DNA from: DASSKW01 sp035690065
GTDB taxonomy: Bacteria; Pseudomonadota; Gammaproteobacteria; Natronospirales; REEB76
Direction of reading: 5' to 3'
NCBI GenBank assembly: GCA_035690065.1
Contig: DASSKW010000106.1
Span: 1 to 30,273, forward strand
Length of the DNA stretch: 30,273 nucleotides
Each line of letters starts with the position of its first letter. Position 1 is the first letter of the stretch. This document shows positions 13,756 through 22,363 of the stretch, piece after piece. Made by a program: the position numbers and the translations under genes. A model generated the notes under the pieces. That model was not told the DNA's origin, made no database searches, and saw only the letters and a program-made list of their open reading frames with translations.

Positions 13756-15092
13756 GCAGCCGTCTCGCTGCCGCCCAAGCCGGTGCTGATGCGAGCTTGC
13801 CAGTGCGCAACCTTCTCACACAGCGCCGTCTCATCCATGCGCGTCAATACGCCGCTGCGCAACAGCTGCGCGCCAGCAACCCAGACATCGCTCACGTGTT
13901 GGCGACCGGCAGCATAGATGAGTTGCGACAGCGGGTTGTACATCGGCTGACATTCCAGATGCGCAAGGTTCACGGCCGTGATGTCGGCCCACTTGCCAGG
14001 AGTGAGCGAACCGATCTCGCGATCCAGTCCCAGGGCGCGCGCACCGTTCAAGGTGGCCATGCGCAGCGCATCGAACGCCGGCAGGGCCGTGGCATCGCCA
14101 GCGACGCCTTTGGCGAGCAGGCTCGCAGTACGCAATTCCCCCAGCATGTCGAAATCATTGTTGCTGGCCGCACCATCGGTGCCGAGAGCGACGTTGATCC
14201 CGGCCCGCATCAGTTTGGCGACCGGACAGAAGCCACTGGCGAGTTTAAGGTTGGATTCCGGACAATGAATCACATGCGCCCCCGTCTCTGCGAGCAAGCT
14301 GATCTCTTCCTCATCAAGCTGGGTCATGTGCACTGCCATCAGGTTCGGCGTCAATAGACCCAGCTCCTGCAAGCGTGCCAACGGTCGTTTGCCAAACTGT
14401 TTGAGGCTTTGTTCGATTTCATCCCGTGTCTCATGAAGATGTATCTGTACCGGCACATCGAGCTCATCGGCGAGCGTGCGAATCTCGCGGAGCGCGGATT
14501 CGGAGACGGTGTAAGGTGCATGTGGCGCGAAGGCGAAGCTGAGCAGCGGATCATCTTTGTGGCGATCCCGCAGCGCGATGCCCTTGCGCAAGTAATCCTG
14601 TGCATCGCTGGCCCAGGCGGACGGGAAATCGACCACGATCATGCCGAGGCTGGCGCGTATACCAAGACGGCGTGCGGTTTCAGCGGTCGCATCAGGAAAG
14701 AAATACATGTCCTGAAAACAGGTGATGCCGCCGCGCAGCATCTCGGCGATCGCCAGTTCGCTGCCATCGCGCACGTATTCGGGGCTGACCCAGCGGCCTT
14801 CTACCGGCCAGATGTGCTTTTGCAGCCAGTCCATCAGCGGCAAGTCATCGGCGAGGCCGCGCAACAGACTCATCGCAGCGTGCGTGTGGGCGTTTATCAG
14901 GCCGGGAATCAGGATGTGCTCGGCAAGCTCGACGGTTTCCCGAGCATTGAACCGGTTACGTGCCTCAGCGGAAGGCAGCAGGGCCAGGATCCTGCCGTCA
15001 CGGATTGCCACCGCATGGTGTTCATGGAGCGCATGATCAGGTTCGACCGGAGCTACCCAGCGGGCATGTATTAGAAGGTCAACGGAGTCCAT
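13752..15092 (-). CDS. mtaD: 5-methylthioadenosine / S-adenosylhomocysteine deaminase (TRZ/ATZ family)
   Basis: A 446-residue metal-dependent amidohydrolase. Metal ligands are visible: HTH at residues 69-71, the His in QIHLHETRDE, and the Asp in GTDGAASNN. The N-terminus DLLIHARWVAPVEP and ending pattern are those of MtaD-type enzymes that deaminate methylthioadenosine (or S-adenosylhomocysteine). The Pseudomonas gene at the same position, next to ubiG and mtnA, is a methylthioadenosine deaminase. mtnA is divergently encoded just beyond the OmpA-domain gene, which fits salvage via methylthioinosine. The phosphorylase needed between the two steps is not in the window. The start ATG 15092 has no Shine-Dalgarno, but TATAAT is five bases upstream. 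It is the first gene of the operon. Confidence 0.92.
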   Translation of the reverse strand: MDSVDLLIHARWVAPVEPDHALHEHHAVAIRDGRILALLPSAEARNRFNARETVELAEHILIPGLINAHTHAAMSLLRGLADDLPLMDWLQKHIWPVEGRWVSPEYVRDGSELAIAEMLRGGITCFQDMYFFPDATAETARRLGIRASLGMIVVDFPSAWASDAQDYLRKGIALRDRHKDDPLLSFAFAPHAPYTVSESALREIRTLADELDVPVQIHLHETRDEIEQSLKQFGKRPLARLQELGLLTPNLMAVHMTQLDEEEISLLAETGAHVIHCPESNLKLASGFCPVAKLMRAGINVALGTDGAASNNDFDMLGELRTASLLAKGVAGDATALPAFDALRMATLNGARALGLDREIGSLTPGKWADITAVNLAHLECQPMYNPLSQLIYAAGRQHVSDVWVAGAQLLRSGVLTRMDETALCEKVAHWQARISTGLGGSETAA

Positions 15093-15097
15093 GCGTC

Positions 15098-15103
15098 ATT
15101 ATA
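15098..15103 (-). promoter_or_regulatory. -10 box immediately upstream of mtaD
   Basis: Read on the minus strand, TATAAT ends five bases before the mtaD ATG, inside an A/T run (TTATATATAATG). No clear -35 hexamer is present at 16-18 bases. If used, it would give a nearly leaderless mRNA for the mtaD-ubiG-mupP-rmuC-yciK operon. Confidence 0.4.
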
Positions 15104-15164
15104 TATAAGTGCAGAGCATCTGCAGGTTCATGCAGCAGGGTCTCATGCAGGGACAGGATGCTGG

Positions 15165-15851
15165 TTATTCAGCGGGTACCCTGACTACGACTTCGATTTC
15201 GACGTTGCGACCACCACCCACTTCTGAGCTTGTGGTGAGGGTGCGCGGATCGACACCGAGCGAGAGCAGACGCAGTTGCACCGATTCGGCACGTTTGCCA
15301 GCCAGCCAGGTGTTGTAATGACGCTTGCCGCTGAGGTCGGTGTGACCGATGACGTGGATGCTTTCCACGCCGCGGTATTGTTCCAGTGAGTTGATGAAAT
15401 GCAGCAGTGCGCCGCGGTTCTGCGCTGACAGGCCGGCGCGGCTGCGCTGGAATTCAGCCGGCGTGGTGAAGCGTATCGTCTTGGTGGTGAAATGCAGGGC
15501 TTTTGCCACGCTGGTACCGCTGGCGGCCGCGGGTGCGGATTTCTCGACTGCCGGATGTGGCGTCGCCGGTTCCGGTGGTAGCATGAACCCGAATTCGTCG
15601 CGCGGCAGCGGTTCGATGTGATGATGCACCACCGCGTGGGCGCGCTTGTAGCATTCGCTGTTTTTGTCGTTGGCGTCGAGGGAGCCGACCTGCAGGCAAC
15701 CGCCGTGCTGGAACGTGACCGGCTGGCCATTGCCATCGAGCAGGTAACCGGATGAACTGTCGGCAATACAGCCGAGGCTCAAGGTGAACAAGGCCGCACC
15801 GATGCCATGGCACAACAGCGAGCGGGCCGGAAGTTTGAGCGGTTGGCGCAT
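15165..15851 (-). CDS. OmpA-domain (peptidoglycan-associated) exported protein
   Basis: A 228-residue envelope protein. The N-terminus has a basic stretch and a hydrophobic core (about residues 10-28), ending SLGCIADS. The Cys invites a lipoprotein reading, but the residues before it (S-L-G) do not make a good lipobox, so ordinary cleavage is as likely. A short non-conserved region with Cys52 and Cys67 follows, then a Pro/Ala-rich linker (about 92-115). The C-terminal OmpA peptidoglycan-binding domain comes last: IHVIGHTDLSGKRHYNTWLAGKRAESVQLRLLSLGVDP, then NVEIEVVVRVP. The usual NQ-LS-RA motif is varied to NTWLAGKRA. It lies 72 bases upstream of mtaD on the same strand and is divergent from mtnA. 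The specific role is unknown. Confidence 0.85.
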   Translation of the reverse strand: MRQPLKLPARSLLCHGIGAALFTLSLGCIADSSSGYLLDGNGQPVTFQHGGCLQVGSLDANDKNSECYKRAHAVVHHHIEPLPRDEFGFMLPPEPATPHPAVEKSAPAAASGTSVAKALHFTTKTIRFTTPAEFQRSRAGLSAQNRGALLHFINSLEQYRGVESIHVIGHTDLSGKRHYNTWLAGKRAESVQLRLLSLGVDPRTLTTSSEVGGGRNVEIEVVVRVPAE

Positions 15852-15881
15852 GGGATGCCGGGCTGATTCAGGTAGCGCAAA

Positions 15882-15890
15882 ACTATAACA
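15882..15890 (-). promoter_or_regulatory. Extended -10 promoter element for the OmpA-domain gene
   Basis: On the minus strand the sequence reads TGTTATAGT, an extended -10 (TGn then TATAGT), 30 bases before the ATG at 15851. No strong -35 is seen, as is usual for extended -10 promoters. It lies in the divergent gap shared with mtnA. Confidence 0.45.
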
Positions 15891-15962
15891 GAGTCATTTG
15901 GGGGCGGCTCGCGGTGACGCGATAAAATGCTGCTTGCCGGTGCTTTAAGGAAGCATATCCAG

Positions 15963-17009
15963 ATGGGCGAGAGTAGCGACGATGTCCGGGCCTTGCGTTG
16001 GGAGCCGGGCTGTCTGCAGGTACTGGATCAGCGTGATCTGCCGGCCCGTGAAACCTGGCTGAAACTCGGCTCCGCGGCGGCGGTCGCGACCGCGATCCGG
16101 GAGATGGCGGTGCGTGGTGCACCGGCTATCGGCATCGCTGCTGCATATGGGGTGGTATTGAGTACCCTGGCGCAGGCAAACCTGCCCGAGTCTGAGCGGT
16201 TATCCGTTATCCATGCCGAGATCGAAACCCTCGCGTCTTCCCGCCCGACCGCCGTGAACCTGTCCTGGGCCCTGCGGCGGATGCGCCGATGCGTGGACCG
16301 GAACATGGGTGAGCCCACGGCGGTGCTGGCGGAAGCGGATGCCATCCTCGCCGAAGACCTGACCCAGAACCGGCAGATGGCGGACCTGGGTGCCGCTCTG
16401 ATCGAGCCCGGTTCCGCGGTGCTCACGCATTGCAATACCGGCAGTCTTGCGACCGGCGGACACGGCACCGCCTTGGGAGTGATCCGTACCGCCTGGCGTG
16501 GCCGGCGAGTCAGTCGGGTATTTGCCACCGAAACGCGGCCCTGGCTGCAGGGTGCGCGACTCACGGTCTGGGAGTTGGCCCGCGATGCGATCCCGGTCAC
16601 CCTGATCACGGATTCGGCCGCGGCGGTGACCCTGCGCGACGCAGCCATCCGTTGGGTCATCGTCGGTGCAGACCGTATCGCGGCCAACGGGGATGTTGCC
16701 AACAAGATCGGGACCTATGCACTTGCGGTGCTGGCACGGCAGCATGGCGCCCGTCTGATGGTGGTGGCGCCTTCCGGCACTGTCGATATGGCGTTGGCGT
16801 ACGGTGCCGATATCCCGATCGAAAACCGGGAACCTGCGGAGGTATGGAAAGCCGCCAGTTCGATGCCACCACCAGCGGGTGTGACGGTACGTAATCCGGC
16901 CTTCGATGTGACACCGGCCGCACTGGTCGATGCATTGGTGACCGAGCGCGGCGTCATCGAAAAACCGGATGCCGACAGCATGGCGAGAGTGTTTGCAAGC
17001 AGGCAGTAA
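15963..17009 (+). CDS. mtnA: S-methyl-5-thioribose-1-phosphate isomerase
   Basis: A 348-residue isomerase converting methylthioribose-1-phosphate to methylthioribulose-1-phosphate in methionine salvage. Family blocks are VRALRW near the start, VRGAPAIGIAAAYGV, THCNTGSLATGGHGTALGVI with the catalytic Cys157, FATETRPWLQGARLT, and VGADRIAANGDVANKIGT with the catalytic Asp237. The start at 15963 (MGESSDDVRALRW) has AAGGAAG about nine bases upstream. An in-frame ATG at 15927 has no ribosome-binding site and adds 12 unrelated residues. It lies 81 bases before gyrA, the usual gammaproteobacterial arrangement, and works with mtaD on the opposite strand. Confidence 0.95.
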   Translation: MGESSDDVRALRWEPGCLQVLDQRDLPARETWLKLGSAAAVATAIREMAVRGAPAIGIAAAYGVVLSTLAQANLPESERLSVIHAEIETLASSRPTAVNLSWALRRMRRCVDRNMGEPTAVLAEADAILAEDLTQNRQMADLGAALIEPGSAVLTHCNTGSLATGGHGTALGVIRTAWRGRRVSRVFATETRPWLQGARLTVWELARDAIPVTLITDSAAAVTLRDAAIRWVIVGADRIAANGDVANKIGTYALAVLARQHGARLMVVAPSGTVDMALAYGADIPIENREPAEVWKAASSMPPPAGVTVRNPAFDVTPAALVDALVTERGVIEKPDADSMARVFASRQ

Positions 17010-17021
17010 AACACCCGCATG

Positions 17022-17030
17022 TGTTAAGAT
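17022..17030 (+). promoter_or_regulatory. Putative extended -10 element for gyrA
   Basis: TGTTAAGAT (TGn followed by TAAGAT) stands 60 bases before the gyrA ATG, in the gap after mtnA. The -35 region is poor. A short GCCG/CGGC stem follows in the leader. Identification is tentative. Confidence 0.35.
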
Positions 17031-17090
17031 TAACGCTTTGAATTTGCCGCTTTCGGCGGTCCCCTAAAGCATCAGAAAACCAGTTTTCGC

Positions 17091-19640
17091 ATGGCAGAAT
17101 TCGCACGCGAGCTAACCCTCGTAAACCTCGAAGATGAGATGAAGCAGTCCTACCTGGATTACGCCATGAGCGTGATCGTGGGCCGGGCGCTGCCGGACGT
17201 GCGCGATGGTCTCAAGCCCGTGCACCGTCGTGTGCTGTTCGCGATGAAGGAACTGGGCAACGATTACAACAAGCCCTACAAGAAATCCGCCCGTGTGGTC
17301 GGTGACGTCATCGGCAAATATCACCCGCACGGCGATACCGCGGTGTACGACACCATCGTGCGCATGGCACAGCCATTCTCGATGCGTTATGTGCTGGTGG
17401 ATGGGCAGGGCAACTTCGGTTCGGTGGACGGCGACGATGCGGCCGCGATGCGTTACACCGAAGTGCGCATGGCCAAGATCGCGCACGAGATGCTCGCCGA
17501 CCTTGATAAGGAGACGGTGGATTTCGTCCCCAACTACGATGAATCCGAGCACGAACCGTCGGTATTACCGGCCCGCCTGCCAAACCTGCTGATCAACGGT
17601 TCATCCGGTATCGCGGTGGGCATGGCCACCAATATCCCGCCGCACAATCTCAACGAAGTGATCGGTGCCTGCATCGCCCTGATCGACGATCCGGCAGCGA
17701 CTATCCAGGATTTGATGAAACATCTGCCGGGACCGGATTTTCCCACCGGCGGCATCATCAACGGCGCGCGCGGTATCCACGAAGCGTATTTCACCGGTCG
17801 CGGTCGCATCTTCGTGCGCGCCCGCAGTCATGTCGAGGGCGAAGAAGGCAGCAAACAGGCCATCATCGTCACCGAATTACCGTACATGGTGAACAAGGCG
17901 CGGCTGCTGGAGCGTATCGCCGAACTGGTGAAGGACAAGAAGATCGAAGGCATCACCGAGCTGCGTGACGAATCGGATCGCGACGGTATGCGCATGGTGA
18001 TCGAGCTGCGGCGTGGCGAGAACACCGACGTGATGCTGAACAATCTCTATCAGCACACCGCCTTGCAGAGTGTATTCGGCATCAACATGGTGGCGCTGGT
18101 GGATAGCCAGCCGCGTCTGCTGGATCTCAAATCCATCCTCGAAGCGTTCCTGCGACACCGTCGCGAGGTAGTGACGCGGCGCACGATCTACGATCTGCGC
18201 AAGGCGCGTGAACGGGCGCATGTGTTGGAAGGTCTGGCGGTGGCGCTGGCCAACATCGATGCGATGATCGAACTGATCAAGAAATCTGCCGGACCTGCCG
18301 AAGCCAAGACCGGCCTCATGGCGCGTGATTGGCAGCCGGGTGTCGTCACCGAGATGCTGAAGCGCGCTGGCGCGGAAGCCTCGCGTCCCGAGGAATTGAC
18401 CACCGAGTTTGGTCTGCGCGATAGCGGCTATCGTCTGTCCGAGACGCAGGCGCAAGCGATCCTCGACCTCAAGCTGCAACGCCTGACCGGACTCGAACAG
18501 GGCAAGATCGTCAACGAGTACAAGGAACTGCTGGAGCTGATCGGTGGATTGCGGGCGATCCTTGCCGATCCGGACAAACTCCTGAAAGTGATCCGCGACG
18601 AACTGATTGCGATCCGCGATCAGTACGGCGACGAACGCCGCACCGAGATCGTCTCCGATCACGAAGACCTCACCATCGAAGATCTGATCGACGAGGAAGA
18701 CGTGGTCGTCACGCTGTCGCATGCCGGTTATGCGAAATCGCAGCCGGTTTCAAGTTATCGCGCGCAACGTCGCGGCGGGCGCGGCAAGGCGGCGACCACG
18801 GTCAAGGATGAGGATTTCATCGACAACCTGTTCATCGCCAACACCCACGATACGGTATTGTGTTTCTCCAGCATCGGCAAAGTGTATTGGCTCAAGGTGT
18901 ACCAGTTCCCGCAGGCCGGGCGCGGTGCCCGCGGCAAGCCGATCGTGAACCTGTTGCCGTTGCAGGAAGGTGAACGTATCACGGCAGCATTACCGGTACG
19001 CGAGTATTCGGACAGGCACTATGTGCTGATGGCGACCAAACTCGGCACGGTCAAGAAGACTTCGCTGGACAATTTTTCGCGGCCACGCAGCAGCGGCATC
19101 ATCGCCATCGAACTGAACAAGAGCGACGAACTGGTCGGTGTCGCCATCACCGACGGTGAACGCGATGCGATGCTGTTTGCATCGAACGGCAAATCGATAC
19201 GCTTCCGGGAGGCCGATGTGCGCCCGATGGGACGCAATGCTGCCGGCGTGCGCGGTATCCAGCTTGCGAAGAACGAGCAGGTCATCGGTCTCATCATCGT
19301 CGGCGAGGGCGATATCCTCACCGCGACCGAGCACGGTTTCGGCAAACGCACGCCGGCATCCGATTATCCGGTGCAGGGCCGCGGCGGGCAGGGTGTGATC
19401 TCGATCCAGACTACCGACCGTAACGGCAAGGTGGTCGGCGTGATCCAGGTGCCCGAAGATGCGGAAGTCATGTTGATCAGCAATGGCGGCACGCTGGTGC
19501 GGACGCCGGCCAGAGAGATCTCCGTCATCGGTCGTAATACCCAGGGTGTACGCCTGATCCGCCTCGATGCCGGTGAGCAACTGGTAGGCGTCGATCGGAT
19601 CGAGAGCGACGAAGGGGATGACGAGGGTGGCGGCGACTGA
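17091..19640 (+). CDS. gyrA: DNA gyrase subunit A
   Basis: An 849-residue gyrase A subunit, the DNA cleavage-religation half of the supercoiling enzyme. The breakage-reunion domain has catalytic Tyr122 (AAMRYTE). The quinolone-determining region reads HPHGDTAVYD, with Thr at position 83 and Asp at 87 in E. coli numbering. Thr83 is the normal residue in Pseudomonas, so this alone does not indicate resistance. The C-terminal beta-pinwheel domain carries the GyrA box QRRGGRGK (about residue 560), needed for DNA wrapping. The protein ends in an acidic tail (DEGDDEGGGD). Length and spacing are normal. serC begins 13 bases after the stop. Confidence 0.98.
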   Translation: MAEFARELTLVNLEDEMKQSYLDYAMSVIVGRALPDVRDGLKPVHRRVLFAMKELGNDYNKPYKKSARVVGDVIGKYHPHGDTAVYDTIVRMAQPFSMRYVLVDGQGNFGSVDGDDAAAMRYTEVRMAKIAHEMLADLDKETVDFVPNYDESEHEPSVLPARLPNLLINGSSGIAVGMATNIPPHNLNEVIGACIALIDDPAATIQDLMKHLPGPDFPTGGIINGARGIHEAYFTGRGRIFVRARSHVEGEEGSKQAIIVTELPYMVNKARLLERIAELVKDKKIEGITELRDESDRDGMRMVIELRRGENTDVMLNNLYQHTALQSVFGINMVALVDSQPRLLDLKSILEAFLRHRREVVTRRTIYDLRKARERAHVLEGLAVALANIDAMIELIKKSAGPAEAKTGLMARDWQPGVVTEMLKRAGAEASRPEELTTEFGLRDSGYRLSETQAQAILDLKLQRLTGLEQGKIVNEYKELLELIGGLRAILADPDKLLKVIRDELIAIRDQYGDERRTEIVSDHEDLTIEDLIDEEDVVVTLSHAGYAKSQPVSSYRAQRRGGRGKAATTVKDEDFIDNLFIANTHDTVLCFSSIGKVYWLKVYQFPQAGRGARGKPIVNLLPLQEGERITAALPVREYSDRHYVLMATKLGTVKKTSLDNFSRPRSSGIIAIELNKSDELVGVAITDGERDAMLFASNGKSIRFREADVRPMGRNAAGVRGIQLAKNEQVIGLIIVGEGDILTATEHGFGKRTPASDYPVQGRGGQGVISIQTTDRNGKVVGVIQVPEDAEVMLISNGGTLVRTPAREISVIGRNTQGVRLIRLDAGEQLVGVDRIESDEGDDEGGGD

Positions 19641-19653
19641 CGCCGCTACTGCA

Positions 19654-20736
19654 ATGACGCGTCCCTGGAACTTCAGCGCCGGTCCGGCCATGTTGCCGCA
19701 AGCGGTGCTGGATTCGATTCGCGACGAACTTCCCGATTATCACGCCACCGGCATCTCCATGCTGGAGATGGGCCATCGCACGGAAACCTTTGCGGCTTTG
19801 ATGGCGCAGGCCGAAGCCGATCTGCGTGCGCTCATGGATATCCCCGAGCAGTACGCCGTGTTGTTCCTGCACGGCGGCGCCAGCTTGCAGTTTGCGATGG
19901 CGCCGTTGAATCTGCTGGGCGGGCATACGGCGGCGAGTTACATCAACACCGGCCTGTGGTCCGCGAAAGCGATCAAGGAAGCCGGGCGCCTGTGTCACGT
20001 GCATGTGGCGGCGGATGCGGCGGCCAGCAACTACACGGCGATACCGTCCGCTGCGCAGTGGCACGTTCCGGCTGACAGCGCATTCCTGCATTACACCGTC
20101 AACGAGACCATCGGCGGCATCGAATTCCACTGGGTCCCGCACGCCGAGCAGATGCCGTTGGTAGCCGACATGACTTCCATGATCCTGTCGCGGCCGGTGG
20201 ATGTGCGTCACCACGCGCTGATCTATGCCGGCGCGCAGAAAAATCTCGGCATCGCCGGTCTCACGCTGGTGATCGTGGATCGCGATGCGTTACAAACTCT
20301 GCCCGCAGGCATGCCGAGCATGCTGGACTTGCGTACCCAGATCGAAGCCGGTTCCCTGTACAACACGCCGCCGGTGTTCGCCTGGTACGTGACCTCGAAG
20401 GTGTTGGCCTGGGTCAAAGCGGAAGGCGGCGTGAACGTATTCGCGGAACGCAACCGGCGCAAGGCTGCATTGCTTTATGAGACCATCGACGCCAGTAACC
20501 TGTATCGCAATCCGATCCAGCGCGACTGCCGTTCCTGGATGAGCGTGCCGTTCACGCTCGCCGATCATGGTCTCGAGGCATTGTTCCTGCGTGAAGCAGA
20601 TGCGGCCGGGTTGCTGGGCCTGGCGGGGCACCGCAGCACCGGAGGCTTGCGCGCATGCATCTACAACGCGATGCCGGAAGCCGGGGTAAAACAGTTAACC
20701 GATTTCATGCGCGAATTCGAACGGGTCCGGGCTTGA
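19654..20736 (+). CDS. serC: Phosphoserine aminotransferase
   Basis: A 360-residue PLP enzyme that transaminates 3-phosphohydroxypyruvate to phosphoserine (serine synthesis), and the analogous step for pyridoxal phosphate. The N-terminus RPWNFSAGPAMLPQAVL is diagnostic. Later blocks are HGGASLQFAMAPLNLL, TIGGIEFHWVP, ADMTSMILSRPVD and YAGAQKNLGIAG, with the PLP-binding Lys196. HRSTGGLRACIYNAMP closes the family pattern. The ATG at 19654 is chosen because the family motif starts three residues later. An in-frame ATG at 19618 lies within gyrA. The next gene in many Gammaproteobacteria would be pheA, but here a GFA-family gene follows 27 bases later. Confidence 0.96.
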   Translation: MTRPWNFSAGPAMLPQAVLDSIRDELPDYHATGISMLEMGHRTETFAALMAQAEADLRALMDIPEQYAVLFLHGGASLQFAMAPLNLLGGHTAASYINTGLWSAKAIKEAGRLCHVHVAADAAASNYTAIPSAAQWHVPADSAFLHYTVNETIGGIEFHWVPHAEQMPLVADMTSMILSRPVDVRHHALIYAGAQKNLGIAGLTLVIVDRDALQTLPAGMPSMLDLRTQIEAGSLYNTPPVFAWYVTSKVLAWVKAEGGVNVFAERNRRKAALLYETIDASNLYRNPIQRDCRSWMSVPFTLADHGLEALFLREADAAGLLGLAGHRSTGGLRACIYNAMPEAGVKQLTDFMREFERVRA

Positions 20737-20763
20737 ACATCCATCCAATTCCAGTGGGGCGCC

Positions 20764-21159
20764 ATGCCAGACCATCAAGCAACCTGTAGCTGTGGAAAGC
20801 TCATTGCACGGGTTCGCGGCGAGCCGGTTCGCATATCAATCTGCCATTGCTTGGCGTGTCAGAAACGCACCGGCAGCGTGTTCAGCGCCCAGGCCAGGTT
20901 CGCATCTGACGCAGTTACGATTGAGGGGCGGAGCAAGGAGTACGTCCGTATCGCTGAGAGTGGCAATACAACCCGGTTCCAATTCTGCCCCGAGTGCGGC
21001 TCTACCGTGTTCTGGCAGTTTGACGCCCTGCCTGGATTCATAACCGTGACGGTCGGTGCTTTCGCAGACCCGAATTTTCCACAGCCGCACGTGTCGGTCT
21101 ATGAAGAGTACCGGCATCCATGGGTGCACCTGCCTGATGGTATCGAGCATCTTGATTGA
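20764..21159 (+). CDS. GFA family zinc-binding protein
   Basis: A 131-residue protein of the GFA (glutathione-dependent formaldehyde-activating enzyme-like, CENP-V) family. Zinc-binding cysteines are Cys8/Cys10 (CSC), Cys27/Cys29/Cys32 (CHCLAC) and Cys75/Cys78 (CPEC). The CQKRTGSVFSAQARF and VGAFADPNFPQPHVSVYEEYRHPWV blocks are typical. Most members have no proven reaction, and the formaldehyde role does not extend to all of them. The start ATG has a GTGGGG run just upstream. It sits between serC and hisC where pheA is usual, which suggests insertion or replacement. A link to serine or histidine synthesis is not implied by the sequence. Confidence 0.92.
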   Translation: MPDHQATCSCGKLIARVRGEPVRISICHCLACQKRTGSVFSAQARFASDAVTIEGRSKEYVRIAESGNTTRFQFCPECGSTVFWQFDALPGFITVTVGAFADPNFPQPHVSVYEEYRHPWVHLPDGIEHLD

Positions 21160-21214
21160 GGCGCTCATTGACCGTCTAATGGTGTCCAATAACGACTAGC
21201 CACGAAGTCCGAAT

Positions 21215-22348
21215 ATGAAACCACTTTCTTTTGATCTGAACAGCATCTGCTCTGCAGGGGTCCGCAATCTCAAGCCCTACGAACCGGGCAAACCGATCAG
21301 TGAGTTGCAACGCGAACTGGGCATCACTGATGTCATCAAGCTGGCCTCGAACGAGAACCCGCTGGGGCCGAGCCCGAAAGCACTGACGGCGATCCACGCA
21401 GCGCTGTCCAATCTCGCGCTTTACCCGGACGGCCAGGCGTTCAGTCTGCGTCAGGCAGTGGCTGCAAAGCACGCGGTGGACTCGCGCTGCATCACCTTCG
21501 GCGATGGCTCGGACCAGAATCTGGAATTCCTGGCGCGCTGTTTCCTGGAACCGGGCAGGAATGCAGTGATCTCGCGACACGCCTTCGCGGTGTACGCGAT
21601 CATGGTGCAGGCGGTGGGTGCCGGGATACGCTTTGCCGAACCGCATCCAGCGACCCATCCGACTCAGCCTTACGGTCACGACCTGGACGCCATGCTGGCG
21701 GCAATCGATGCCGATACCCGCATCGTGTTCATCGCCAATCCGAATAATCCGACCGGTACCTGGCTCGATCGCAGCAGCCTGATGGGTTTTTTCGGACAGG
21801 TTCGCAAGGACGTGTTGATCGTGGTCGATGAAGCGTATTTCGAATACGTGGCTGAAGCGGACTATCCGGATTGCAGTAGATTGCTGGAACAGTTTCCGAA
21901 TCTGATCGTCACACGCACGTTTTCGAAAGCGTATGGACTGGCGGGTTTACGGGCCGGCTATTGTCTGTCGCATCCGGATATCGCCGACCTGTTGAATCGT
22001 ATGCGCCAGCCGTTCAATCTGAATAATCTGGCGCAAGCCGGTGCACTCGCTGCGCTCGACGACCACGAACATATCCGTGCAACTATCGAGATGAATCGTG
22101 CCGGTATGCGTCAACTGGAAACAGGCTTGCGTGAACTCGGGTTGAGCTGGATCCCTTCGATCTGCAATTTTCTGAGTGTGGACTTCGGCAAACCGGCACT
22201 GCCGGTCTATCAGGCCTTGTTGCGTGAAGGCGTGATCGTGCGTCCGATCCACAATTACGGCCTGCCCGATCACCTGCGCATCACTATCGGTTTGCCGGAG
22301 CAAAATGCACGGCTGCTGCGTGCGCTCAAGAAAGTGCTGTCGACGTAA
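21215..22348 (+). CDS. hisC: Histidinol-phosphate aminotransferase
   Basis: A 377-residue fold-type I PLP aminotransferase that converts imidazole-acetol phosphate to histidinol phosphate. In many Gammaproteobacteria the copy at this locus (HisC2) is also used on aromatic or prephenate-type substrates. Family blocks are KLASNENPLGPSPKA, YPDGQAFSLRQAVA, FGDGSDQNLEFLAR, ANPNNPTGTWL, VDEAYFEYV and TRTFSKAYGLAGLRAGY with PLP-lysine Lys238. The C-terminus GLPDHLRITIGLPEQN is as expected. The start ATG 21215 gives the usual SxGVRNLKPYEPGKP region. It lies 15 bases before aroA. Other his genes are not nearby. Confidence 0.95.
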   Translation: MKPLSFDLNSICSAGVRNLKPYEPGKPISELQRELGITDVIKLASNENPLGPSPKALTAIHAALSNLALYPDGQAFSLRQAVAAKHAVDSRCITFGDGSDQNLEFLARCFLEPGRNAVISRHAFAVYAIMVQAVGAGIRFAEPHPATHPTQPYGHDLDAMLAAIDADTRIVFIANPNNPTGTWLDRSSLMGFFGQVRKDVLIVVDEAYFEYVAEADYPDCSRLLEQFPNLIVTRTFSKAYGLAGLRAGYCLSHPDIADLLNRMRQPFNLNNLAQAGALAALDDHEHIRATIEMNRAGMRQLETGLRELGLSWIPSICNFLSVDFGKPALPVYQALLREGVIVRPIHNYGLPDHLRITIGLPEQNARLLRALKKVLST

Positions 22349-22363
22349 AAAACCGGACCCCCG

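Noticed and set aside
17877..18722. 281-codon minus-strand open frame inside gyrA
   Set aside because: Antisense shadow of conserved gyrA sequence, His/Gln/Asp-rich as expected from reading GC-rich codons in reverse.
20764..21159. GFA gene as a dedicated formaldehyde-detoxification system
   Set aside because: No glutathione-dependent dehydrogenase or hydrolase lies nearby and most GFA proteins have no such proven activity.
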